DNA of 64,000 nt from Intestinimonas butyriciproducens (GTDB lineage: Bacteria > Bacillota > Clostridia > Oscillospirales > Oscillospiraceae): NCBI RefSeq assembly GCF_004154955.1, contig NZ_CP011524.1, positions 2,542,001-2,606,000 of the forward strand, written 5' to 3'. Each line of letters opens with the position of its first letter. The first letter of the stretch is position 1. Below the pieces are notes generated by a model, which had not been told where the DNA came from, did not search any database, and worked only from the letters and a program-made list of their open reading frames with translations. This document shows, in pieces, positions 16,272 to 23,275 of the stretch. A program made the position numbers and the translations under genes.

Positions 16272-17294
16272 GTGAAATTGCTGACATTCGCGGTCCCCTG
16301 CTATAATTCTCAGGCTTACATGGAGCACTGCGTCGAGACGCTTCTGGAAGGCGGCGACGACGTGGAGATCATCCTTGTGGATGACGGCTCCAAGGACGAT
16401 ACCGGTGCCATCGCCGACCGATATGCCGCCCAATACCCCGATATCGTCCGGGTGGTGCACCAGGAAAACGGGGGTCACGGCGAGGGGGTCAATCAGGGGC
16501 TCCGCCGGGCCCAGGGGCTCTACTACAAAGTGGTGGACTCCGACGACTGGGCCGACGTGGACGCCCTCCGCAAGGTCATTGCCAAGCTGCGGGAGTTCTC
16601 CCAGATGGAGCAGCCCGTGGACATGCTGGTGTGCAACTACGTCTACGAGCATGTGGAAGACCAGACGCAGAAGGTCATGCGGTACACCAACGTCTTCCCA
16701 CAGAATCGGGTCTTCACCTGGGATGAGATCGGACGGTTCCGCCCCTCCCAGTATCTGCTGATGCACTCGGTTTTCTACCGTACCCAACTGCTCCGAGGCT
16801 GCGGCCTAGAGCTTCCCAAGCACACCTTCTATGTGGACAACATCTTTGTCTACCAACCCCTTCCCTTTGTCAAGACTCTCTACTATATGGATCTGGACTT
16901 TTACCGCTACTTCATCGGCCGGGCCGATCAAAGCGTGAACGAGCAGGTGATGGTGAAGCGGGTGGACCAGCAGCTCCGGGTGACCCGGATCATGATCGAC
17001 TCCCACAACCTGAGGAGCGTCGCCGCGCAGCACCGCCGGCTGAGCCGGTATATGTTCAACTACCTCTCCATGATGATGACCATCTCCTCCGTTTTCCTCA
17101 TCATTGACGGCTCTCCCGAGGCGCTGGGCAAAAAGACGGAGCTGTGGGAATATCTGCGGACGGTGGATAGCGGCATCTACCACAAGATGAAATACCGCTC
17201 CATCAGCGCCGTGGGCAACTTTCCCGGTTACCAGGGCCGGAAGCTCTCCGTGCGTCTCTACCGCCTAGCCCGGCGCATCTATAAGTTCAATTAG
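16272..17294 (+). CDS. Family 2 glycosyltransferase
   Basis: A 340-residue GT-A fold transferase. It begins LLTFAVPCYNSQAYM and carries ILVDDGSKDDTGAIADRYA, the HGEGVNQGLRRAQG segment and the DxD-like VVDSDDWADVDAL, which together define a family 2 nucleotide-sugar transferase. The start is GTG, with AGGAG eight bases upstream, immediately after glf. Its C-terminal third is helical and not membrane-spanning, so it is probably cytosolic or peripheral. Given glf next door, it may use UDP-galactofuranose (inference). Confidence 0.88.
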   Translation: MKLLTFAVPCYNSQAYMEHCVETLLEGGDDVEIILVDDGSKDDTGAIADRYAAQYPDIVRVVHQENGGHGEGVNQGLRRAQGLYYKVVDSDDWADVDALRKVIAKLREFSQMEQPVDMLVCNYVYEHVEDQTQKVMRYTNVFPQNRVFTWDEIGRFRPSQYLLMHSVFYRTQLLRGCGLELPKHTFYVDNIFVYQPLPFVKTLYYMDLDFYRYFIGRADQSVNEQVMVKRVDQQLRVTRIMIDSHNLRSVAAQHRRLSRYMFNYLSMMMTISSVFLIIDGSPEALGKKTELWEYLRTVDSGIYHKMKYRSISAVGNFPGYQGRKLSVRLYRLARRIYKFN

Positions 17295-17406
17295 GACTTG
17301 CCTGCAGATTGGACATGGGCCGAAGGCCTGCGGGCCAGCCATTTTCAGCAGGGCCTAACGCAGTCTGTACGCGCGGCCCGCGTCCCCGGTAGAAAGGAGG
17401 TCCGCC

Positions 17407-17922
17407 ATGAACCTGTGGCTCATTCCCCCGCTGACCCTGGCCGCCCTGGCGGCGGCCCTGTACCTGATCTTCTACTGGACTGTCCGGCGGCGGGATCTGG
17501 TCCGCCGCCCCGTGGAGCGTCAGGTGGGCTACGGCTTCAAGCGGGCCCTGCTCATCTATCAGCCCTCCAACCGGGGGCGGAACAACGCCATCGCCTGGGC
17601 GCTGGCCCGGGCCCTGGCCAGGGCGGGCCATACGGTGACGGTGAACTACCCCTCCCCCGTCCTCCAATATGACCCCATGGAATATGACCTTCTGATCTTC
17701 GGAGGCAGCGCCTATATGGGCGAGGTGGGACGCCCCCTGAAAAATTACCTCTCCTCGCTCCGCTTCAGGGGCAAGAAGGTCCTGCTCTTTGTGGTGGGAG
17801 AGCTGGAGCGCGCGCCCGAAATGGCCGGCCTGCGGCTCTGTGTTCCCGCCGGGAACCAGGTCCGTTCCATCAAGATCCGTCCCGGCCAGGAGAAGCAGAT
17901 CAGCCAATTCGCGCTGGGGTAG
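17407..17922 (+). CDS. Membrane-anchored flavodoxin-like protein
   Basis: A 171-residue protein with one N-terminal transmembrane helix (WLIPPLTLAALAAALYLIFYW). A flavodoxin-like domain follows: RALLIYQPSNRGRNNAIAWALARAL corresponds to the phosphate loop region, and YDLLIFGGSAYMGEVGRPLKNYL to the isoalloxazine loop. Whether FMN is bound is uncertain, because the first loop differs from canonical T/SxTGxT. It is the last chromosomal gene before the integrated element. AAAGGAGG precedes the ATG. The C-terminus looks complete but could have been altered by insertion. Confidence 0.65.
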   Translation: MNLWLIPPLTLAALAAALYLIFYWTVRRRDLVRRPVERQVGYGFKRALLIYQPSNRGRNNAIAWALARALARAGHTVTVNYPSPVLQYDPMEYDLLIFGGSAYMGEVGRPLKNYLSSLRFRGKKVLLFVVGELERAPEMAGLRLCVPAGNQVRSIKIRPGQEKQISQFALG

Positions 17923-18045
17923 TATGAGGCAAGAGGCGCCGTCCCTCGCCTCCTAATAAGAAAACATAAGAAAGTCAGTAAAATCAATGTTTTCAAAGGC
18001 AGGGAACACGGTACGAAGTCAAAAAATCTCATACTGACAGGCAAG

Positions 18046-18077
18046 AAGGGCGCTGATTTTCACATCAGCGCCCTTTT
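18046..18077 (+). terminator. Rho-independent terminator at the left end of the element
   Basis: AAGGGCGCTGA/TCAGCGCCCTT is an 11-bp stem with an 8-base loop, followed by TTCC. It insulates the element from the chromosomal operon to the left. Confidence 0.7.
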
Positions 18078-18086
18078 CCTGTCCCC

Positions 18087-18118
18087 ACGCCATAGGCAGC
18101 CGCCCTATGGCGTTTTTT
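18087..18118 (+). terminator. Second rho-independent terminator at the left end
   Basis: ACGCCATAGG/CCTATGGCGT has a 7-base loop and is followed by six T, ten bases after the first terminator. The remaining 18119-18307 has a small hairpin (CGCCG/CGGCG near 18190) and no gene I can support. Confidence 0.8.
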
Positions 18119-18307
18119 CATATCCGTACCTATACCCACCCGAAAAATGTATCAATTAGGGTGCGAAAACCTCTGTTTTTTCCTCTCAGAGCGCCGCTTG
18201 AAAGGCGGCGTGGGTGTTTTCTCATGGGAAGCGTCCGAGAGGCAGGACAGGGGCTTTTTTGCGCCAAAATCAACACTTTTCAAAACCAGAGAAAGGAGGC
18301 GCCGGAT

Positions 18308-19189
18308 ATGGCAGTTTTCCGCATCGAAAAGACCAGAGATTACACGGTCATGTCCAACTACCACCTGCGGGACAGGTCGCTGTCCCTGAAAGCGAAGGGG
18401 CTGCTATCCCTCATGCTGTCGCTGCCGGAGGACTGGGACTATACCATGAAGGGGCTTGCCCGCATCTGCAAGGACGGTATCGACAGCATCAGCGGCGGGA
18501 TCCGGGAGCTGGAGGCGCACGGCTATCTCGTCCGGGCGCGCGTCCGCAACGAGAACGGGCAGCTTGGCTCCATCGAGTACACCATTTTGGAGCAGCCGAA
18601 GGAGCCGGCACAGACGCCCGCGCCTATCCGGGAAAAACCTATACGGGAAAATCCAATACAGGTGAAGCCAATGTTGGATGCCCCAATTCAGGAAAACCCC
18701 GCCCAATTAAATACTAAAGAACAAAATAAAGAATTATCAATTACGCAAGGATCAAGTCCTATCCCATCAAGTCCCCCTACCCCCAGAGAAAAAAGCAGGA
18801 TCGGACAGGACAGGATGCGGGAGCGCGAGAGCTACCGGGAGATCATTTTGGAGAACATCGACTACGATATCCTCACCCAGGATGAAAAGCTGGACAGGGA
18901 CCGTCTGGATGAGCTGGTGGAGCTCATGGTGGATACCGTCTGCTCCAACCGTAAGATGATCCGTATCGCCGGGGACGACTACCCCGCCGAGGTGGTGAAG
19001 TCCCGGTTCTTGAAGATCGGCAGCTCCCACATCGAGTATGTCCTTGACCGGATGCGGGAGAACACCACCTATGTCCGCAATATCAAGAAATATCTGCTGG
19101 CGGCGCTGTATAACGCACCGGTCACGATGGACAGCTACTACACATCCCTTGTCAGCCATGACCTGTACGGCAGCGGAGATCGGAGGTGA
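18308..19189 (+). CDS. Replication-initiator-like winged-helix protein (DUF6017 type)
   Basis: A 293-residue protein that opens transfer operons in this class of element. Residues 1-90 form a RepA-N-like winged helix (AVFRIEKTRDYTVMSNYHLRD, then SLKAKGLLSLMLSLPEDWDYTMKGLARICKDG). A proline-rich linker of imperfect IREKPIRENPIQ-type repeats follows. The C-terminal domain (about 185-293, starting RESYREIILENIDYDIL) matches what is annotated as DUF6017. It may start autonomous replication of the excised circle or regulate the operon. AAAGGAGG precedes the ATG. Confidence 0.8.
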   Translation: MAVFRIEKTRDYTVMSNYHLRDRSLSLKAKGLLSLMLSLPEDWDYTMKGLARICKDGIDSISGGIRELEAHGYLVRARVRNENGQLGSIEYTILEQPKEPAQTPAPIREKPIRENPIQVKPMLDAPIQENPAQLNTKEQNKELSITQGSSPIPSSPPTPREKSRIGQDRMRERESYREIILENIDYDILTQDEKLDRDRLDELVELMVDTVCSNRKMIRIAGDDYPAEVVKSRFLKIGSSHIEYVLDRMRENTTYVRNIKKYLLAALYNAPVTMDSYYTSLVSHDLYGSGDRR

Positions 19190-19194
19190 ACGCC

Positions 19195-19680
19195 TTGCAG
19201 GAAGAAATCACGCAGAAAACCCTTGCGCTTTGTGTGGAGACCGGTAAAATGACCGCCCAGCTCTTGCAGCAGGCCATGAAGAAGGTGCTGGCGGATATGG
19301 AAAAGCACAAGAAAAACCCGCAACTCCATCACGGCAAGCAGACACTCCGTCAGCTTATGAAGCACAACACCGGCGTTTCCAACATTGAGATCACGGACCA
19401 GAATATCAAGGCGTTCTCCGCCACGGCGAAGAAGTACGGCATTGACTTTGCCCTGAAAAAAGATACCACCGGGGAGATTCCCCGGTACCTGGTGTTCTTT
19501 AAGGGCAGGGACGCCGACGCGGTGACGGCGGCCTTCCGCGAGTTCTCCGCAAAGAATCTGGCGAAGGAGAAAAAGCCCTCCATCCGCAGGCGGCTGACCA
19601 AGGCCAAGGAGCAGGCGAAGCGGCAGGAGCTGGAGCGGGGCGAGAAGGTCAAAAACAGGAATCGGGGGCTGGAACGATGA
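19195..19680 (+). CDS. PcfB family protein (DUF3801)
   Basis: A 161-residue conjugation accessory protein. PcfB of plasmid pCF10 works with the VirD4-like coupling protein PcfC. Typical segments are QLLQQAMKKVLADMEKHK, HGKQTLRQLMKHNTGVSNIEIT and RYLVFFKGRDADAVTAAFREF; the tail is very basic. I chose the TTG at 19195 because GGAGG lies eight bases upstream; an in-frame GTG at 19186 touches the Shine-Dalgarno sequence. It overlaps the coupling-protein gene by four bases, so translation is coupled. Confidence 0.85.
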   Translation: MQEEITQKTLALCVETGKMTAQLLQQAMKKVLADMEKHKKNPQLHHGKQTLRQLMKHNTGVSNIEITDQNIKAFSATAKKYGIDFALKKDTTGEIPRYLVFFKGRDADAVTAAFREFSAKNLAKEKKPSIRRRLTKAKEQAKRQELERGEKVKNRNRGLER

Positions 19681-21548
19681 CGGGAAAGCTGAAAAAGGTC
19701 CTGCTGCCGAACCTTCCGTATCTGCTGTTCGCCTGGCTTTTTGATAAGCTCTGCCAGGCGGTCCGGCTCTCGCCGGGGGCGGACGCTTCGGAAAAGCTGC
19801 TTCGTATCGCCCAGGGCTTCACCGAGGCCTTCGCTTCCCTCTGGCTCAGCCTGCATCCTCTGGATCTGCTGCTGGGCGTTGCCGGGGCGGCGCTTGTTCG
19901 GCTGGCGGTGTACCTGAAAGCGAAAAACGCGAAGAAATATCGCCGTGGCGTTGAGTACGGATCGGCCCGCTGGGGCCGGCCGGAGGATATCGCGCCCTAC
20001 ATAGACCCCGTTCCCGATTGGAACATCCCTCTGACCCGGACGGAAAGCCTCACCATGACCAGCCGCCCGAAGGATCCGAAAACGGCGAGAAATAAAAATA
20101 TCCTGGTCATCGGCGGCTCCGGCAGCGGTAAGACAAGGTTCTTTGTCAAGCCGTCCCTGCTCCAAATGCACAGCTCCTATGTGGTCACCGACCCCAAAGG
20201 GCAGCTCCTTCGGGAGACGGGAAAGCTCCTGGCGCACGGCGGGCCGAAGCGGGACGAGAACGGAAAGCCGGTGCGAGACGGCCGCGGCAAGATCGTCTAT
20301 GAGCCCTACCGCATCAAGGTCCTGAACACCATCAACTTTTCCAAGAGCATGAAATATAACCCGCTGGCCTATGTGCGCTCCGAGAAGGATATCTTGAAGC
20401 TGGTCAATGTCATCATTGCCAACACGAAGGGCGACGGTGAAAAGTCCTCCGAAGATTTTTGGGTCAAAGCCGAGCGCCTTTTATACTGCGCTCTGATCGG
20501 CTACATCTGGTACGAGGCGGAGCCGGAGGAGAAAAACTTCATCACCCTGCTGGAGCTCATCAACGCCTGCGAGGCCAGAGAGGACGACGAGACCTATAAA
20601 AGCCCCGTGGATATCCTCTTTGACGAGCTGGCGCAGGCGCAGCCGGAGCACTTCGCCGTCAAGCAATATGTCAAATTCAAAATGGCGGCCGGCAAGACAC
20701 TCAAAAGCATTTTGGTGAGCTGCGGCGCCCGCCTGTCCCCCTTCGATATCAAGGAGCTGCGGGACATTATGACGGAGGACGAATTGGAGCTTGACACGAT
20801 GGGCGACCGGAAAACGGCGCTGTTCCTCATTATGAGTGATACCGATACCACCTTCAATTTCGTCATTGCCATGCTGCAAAGCCAGCTTTTCAACCTGCTC
20901 TGCGACAAGGCGGACGATCTCTATAACGGGCGGCTGCCTGTCCATGTGCGATGCCTTCTGGACGAGTTTGCCAATATCGGCCAGATACCAAACTTTGACA
21001 AGCTGATCGCCACCATCCGAAGCCGTGAGATATCGGCTTCTATTATTTTGCAGTCGCAAAGCCAGCTAAAGACCATCTACAAGGACGCGGCAGATACCAT
21101 TGTCGGCAACTGCGACGTCACCTTGTTTTTGGGAGGCAAGGAGAAGTCAACGCTGAAAGAGATCTCGGAGCTGCTGGGCAAGGAGACCATCGACAGCCTG
21201 AGCCAGTCCGAAAATCGCGGCGCGCAGACCTCTCACGGCCTCAGTTATCAGAAATTGGGAAAGGAGTTGATGACCCAGGACGAGATCGCGGTCATGGACG
21301 GCGGCAAGTGTATCTTGCAGCTTCGGGGCGTGCGCCCGTTTTTCAGCGACAAGTACGACCTGACAAAGCACCCCCGCTACAAATACCTGTCCGACGCCGA
21401 CAAAAAGAACGTCTTTGACGTAGAACGGTACATGAAGCGCAGACCGGCCATCGTGAAGCCGGACGAGCCTTTCGATATGTACGAATTGAGCGCAAAAGAC
21501 CTGACAGACGAACCCGACAACAATTCTACAAAACGAAAGGAAACATGA
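19677..21548 (+). CDS. VirD4/TraG-type conjugal coupling protein
   Basis: A 623-residue membrane ATPase that links the relaxosome to the transfer channel. There are N-terminal membrane segments (about residues 10-80), Walker A VIGGSGSGKTRFF near 145, and the DPKGQL segment after it. Walker B is in VRCLLDEFANIGQIPNFDKLIATIRSREIS, followed by ILQSQSQLKTIY, which are VirD4 hallmarks. Length is normal. It is followed after 3 bases by the Maff2 gene and preceded by overlapping PcfB. Confidence 0.95.
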   Translation: MTGKLKKVLLPNLPYLLFAWLFDKLCQAVRLSPGADASEKLLRIAQGFTEAFASLWLSLHPLDLLLGVAGAALVRLAVYLKAKNAKKYRRGVEYGSARWGRPEDIAPYIDPVPDWNIPLTRTESLTMTSRPKDPKTARNKNILVIGGSGSGKTRFFVKPSLLQMHSSYVVTDPKGQLLRETGKLLAHGGPKRDENGKPVRDGRGKIVYEPYRIKVLNTINFSKSMKYNPLAYVRSEKDILKLVNVIIANTKGDGEKSSEDFWVKAERLLYCALIGYIWYEAEPEEKNFITLLELINACEAREDDETYKSPVDILFDELAQAQPEHFAVKQYVKFKMAAGKTLKSILVSCGARLSPFDIKELRDIMTEDELELDTMGDRKTALFLIMSDTDTTFNFVIAMLQSQLFNLLCDKADDLYNGRLPVHVRCLLDEFANIGQIPNFDKLIATIRSREISASIILQSQSQLKTIYKDAADTIVGNCDVTLFLGGKEKSTLKEISELLGKETIDSLSQSENRGAQTSHGLSYQKLGKELMTQDEIAVMDGGKCILQLRGVRPFFSDKYDLTKHPRYKYLSDADKKNVFDVERYMKRRPAIVKPDEPFDMYELSAKDLTDEPDNNSTKRKET

Positions 21549-21551
21549 TTT

Positions 21552-21767
21552 ATGGAGTTCTTCAACAGTGCCATCGACGTATTGCAGACCCTGGTCATCG
21601 CCCTGGGCGGCGGCCTTTGCGTGTGGGGCGGCATCAACCTTCTGGAAGGCTACGGCCAGGATAACCCCGCGGCCAAATCGCAGGGCGTCAAGCAGCTTGT
21701 CGCGGGCGGCGGCGTCGCCCTGATCGGCGTGACCCTGATCCCCCTGCTGTCCGGCCTGCTTGGCTGA
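21552..21767 (+). CDS. Maff2 family small membrane protein
   Basis: A 71-residue protein with two hydrophobic helices (VLQTLVIALGGGLCVWGGINLL and LVAGGGVALIGVTLIPLLSGLL). This is the size and pattern of Maff2 proteins found between the coupling protein and the VirB6-like gene in these elements. It resembles VirB2-type pilin or channel subunits in size and topology (inference). AAAGGA lies ten bases before the ATG. Confidence 0.85.
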   Translation: MEFFNSAIDVLQTLVIALGGGLCVWGGINLLEGYGQDNPAAKSQGVKQLVAGGGVALIGVTLIPLLSGLLG

Positions 21768-21793
21768 GCGGCGGCAGGACCATCCCAACCGGA

Positions 21794-21817
21794 GGCTCCC
21801 GTTTCACGGCGGGAGCC
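21794..21817 (+). other. Hairpin in the Maff2-VirB6 intergenic region
   Basis: GGCTCCCG/CGGGAGCC with an 8-base loop lies just before the GAAAGGAGG ribosome site of the next gene. There is no T-run, so it is more likely an mRNA processing or translation-control hairpin than a terminator. Confidence 0.4.
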
Positions 21818-21840
21818 CCCGAAAGGAGGTGTGACCACCC

Positions 21841-22704
21841 GTGATAATTGAAATGATCCAGGAGTGGTTCAAGGAGCTGCTGATCGACGGCATCATCTCC
21901 AACCTCTCCGGGACCTTTGACACCGTGAATACGAAGGTGGGCGAGATCGCCGGCGAGGTGGGTATGACGCCGGCCGGCTGGAATGGCGGCATCTTCAACA
22001 TGATCCGCGGCCTCTCTGAAACGGTCATCGTTCCCATCGCCGGCATCATCCTCACCTTCGTCATGTGCTATGAGCTGATCCAGCTCATCGTGGAAAAGAA
22101 TAATCTCCACGATTTTGACACCTGGCTTTTCTGGAAGTGGATCTTCAAGACCTTCTGCGCGGTGCTCATCGTCACCAATACCTGGAATATCGTCATGGCG
22201 GTATTCGATATGGCGCAGAGCGTGGTCAATCAGAGCGCCGGCGTCATCATCTCCGACGCGGGGATCGATATTTCCGGCGTGGTCGGCAATTTGGAAACGG
22301 CCCTGGCGGACTGGAGCATCGGTTCTTTGCTGGGCCTGTGGTTTCAGAGTATTTTTGTGGGCCTCTGCTCCCATATCCTCACCATCGCCATCTTCCTTGT
22401 GATCTACGGAAGAATGATCGAGGTGTATCTGACCGTATCCGTGGGGCCGATCCCCTTTGCCACCATGGCCAACCGTGAGTGGGGTCAGACGGGGCAGAAC
22501 TATTTGAAGTCCCTGCTAGCCCTGGGCTTTCAGGCGTTTCTCATTATGGTCTGCGTGGGCATCTACGCGGTGCTGGTGCAGAATATCGCCGTGGGGGATG
22601 ATATCACCGTGGCGATCTGGGAGTGCCTGGGCTATACGGTGCTGCTGTGCTACACCCTGTTCCGCACCGGCAGCCTCGCAAAGAGCCTGTTCGGGGCGCA
22701 TTGA
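21841..22704 (+). CDS. VirB6/TrbL-like conjugal transfer membrane protein
   Basis: A 287-residue protein with about six membrane helices, including VIVPIAGIILTFVMCYELIQLIV, IVGLCSHILTIAIFLVIYGRM-like and AFLIMVCVGIYAVLV. The conserved segment VYLTVSVGPIPFATMANREWGQTGQNYLKSLLALGFQ typifies the CD0411-like family of clostridial elements. It should form part of the inner-membrane channel. The start is GTG at 21841, eleven bases after AAGGAGG; an ATG four codons later is possible. MT-A70 follows 12 bases downstream. Confidence 0.85.
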   Translation: MIIEMIQEWFKELLIDGIISNLSGTFDTVNTKVGEIAGEVGMTPAGWNGGIFNMIRGLSETVIVPIAGIILTFVMCYELIQLIVEKNNLHDFDTWLFWKWIFKTFCAVLIVTNTWNIVMAVFDMAQSVVNQSAGVIISDAGIDISGVVGNLETALADWSIGSLLGLWFQSIFVGLCSHILTIAIFLVIYGRMIEVYLTVSVGPIPFATMANREWGQTGQNYLKSLLALGFQAFLIMVCVGIYAVLVQNIAVGDDITVAIWECLGYTVLLCYTLFRTGSLAKSLFGAH

Positions 22705-22716
22705 CGGGAGGCGGCC

Positions 22717-23271
22717 ATGAAAAAATACAAGGTCATCTACGCGGATCCGCCCTGGGCCTATAAGGTTTGGAGCAAGAAGGGCGCGGGGCGCAGCGCCGAG
22801 AGCCATTACCCCACCATGGACATAGAGGCCATCAAGGCCCTGCCAGTGGGGGAGCTGGCGGACAAGGACTGCGCCCTGTTTCTCTGGATCACCTTCCCCA
22901 TGCTGCGGGAGGCCTGGGGCGTCATGGACGCCTGGGGCTTCACCTTCAAGACCGTAGCCTTCGTCTGGATCAAGCAGTGCCGGAAGTCGGAGGGCCTGTT
23001 CACCGGCATGGGCTACTGGACGCGGGCCAACGCGGAGATCTGCCTGCTGGCGACCCGCGGACGCCCGAAGCGGGCGGCGCGGGATGTGAAGCAGGTCATC
23101 CTCTCCCATGTGGAGCGGCACAGCCAGAAGCCGGAGGAGGCGCGGCGGCGGATCGAAGCCCTCATGGGGGACGTGCCCCGTATTGAGCTGTTCGCAAGAG
23201 CCTCACCGCCCGGCTGGGATGTGTGGGGAAATGAAGTTGCAAGCGATATCCGGCTTGCGGAAAGGATGTGA
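22717..23271 (+). CDS. MT-A70 family adenine-N6 methyltransferase
   Basis: A 184-residue SAM-dependent methyltransferase with the catalytic motif DPPW (YADPPWAYKVW, residues 9-13). It also has CALFLWITFPMLREA and WTRANAEICLLATRG, typical of the phage and mobile-element MT-A70 branch. It probably methylates adenine in DNA to protect the incoming element from restriction. No partner restriction enzyme is present. It is inserted between the VirB6-like and VirB4 genes, so it is made together with the transfer machinery. Confidence 0.88.
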   Translation: MKKYKVIYADPPWAYKVWSKKGAGRSAESHYPTMDIEAIKALPVGELADKDCALFLWITFPMLREAWGVMDAWGFTFKTVAFVWIKQCRKSEGLFTGMGYWTRANAEICLLATRGRPKRAARDVKQVILSHVERHSQKPEEARRRIEALMGDVPRIELFARASPPGWDVWGNEVASDIRLAERM

Positions 23272-23275
23272 ACCA

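Noticed and set aside
17987-17994. ATGTTTTC shared with 50156-50163 as the proven attachment core
   Set aside because: An 8-base match between two stretches of 150-250 bases is expected by chance about half the time. Kept only as a candidate.
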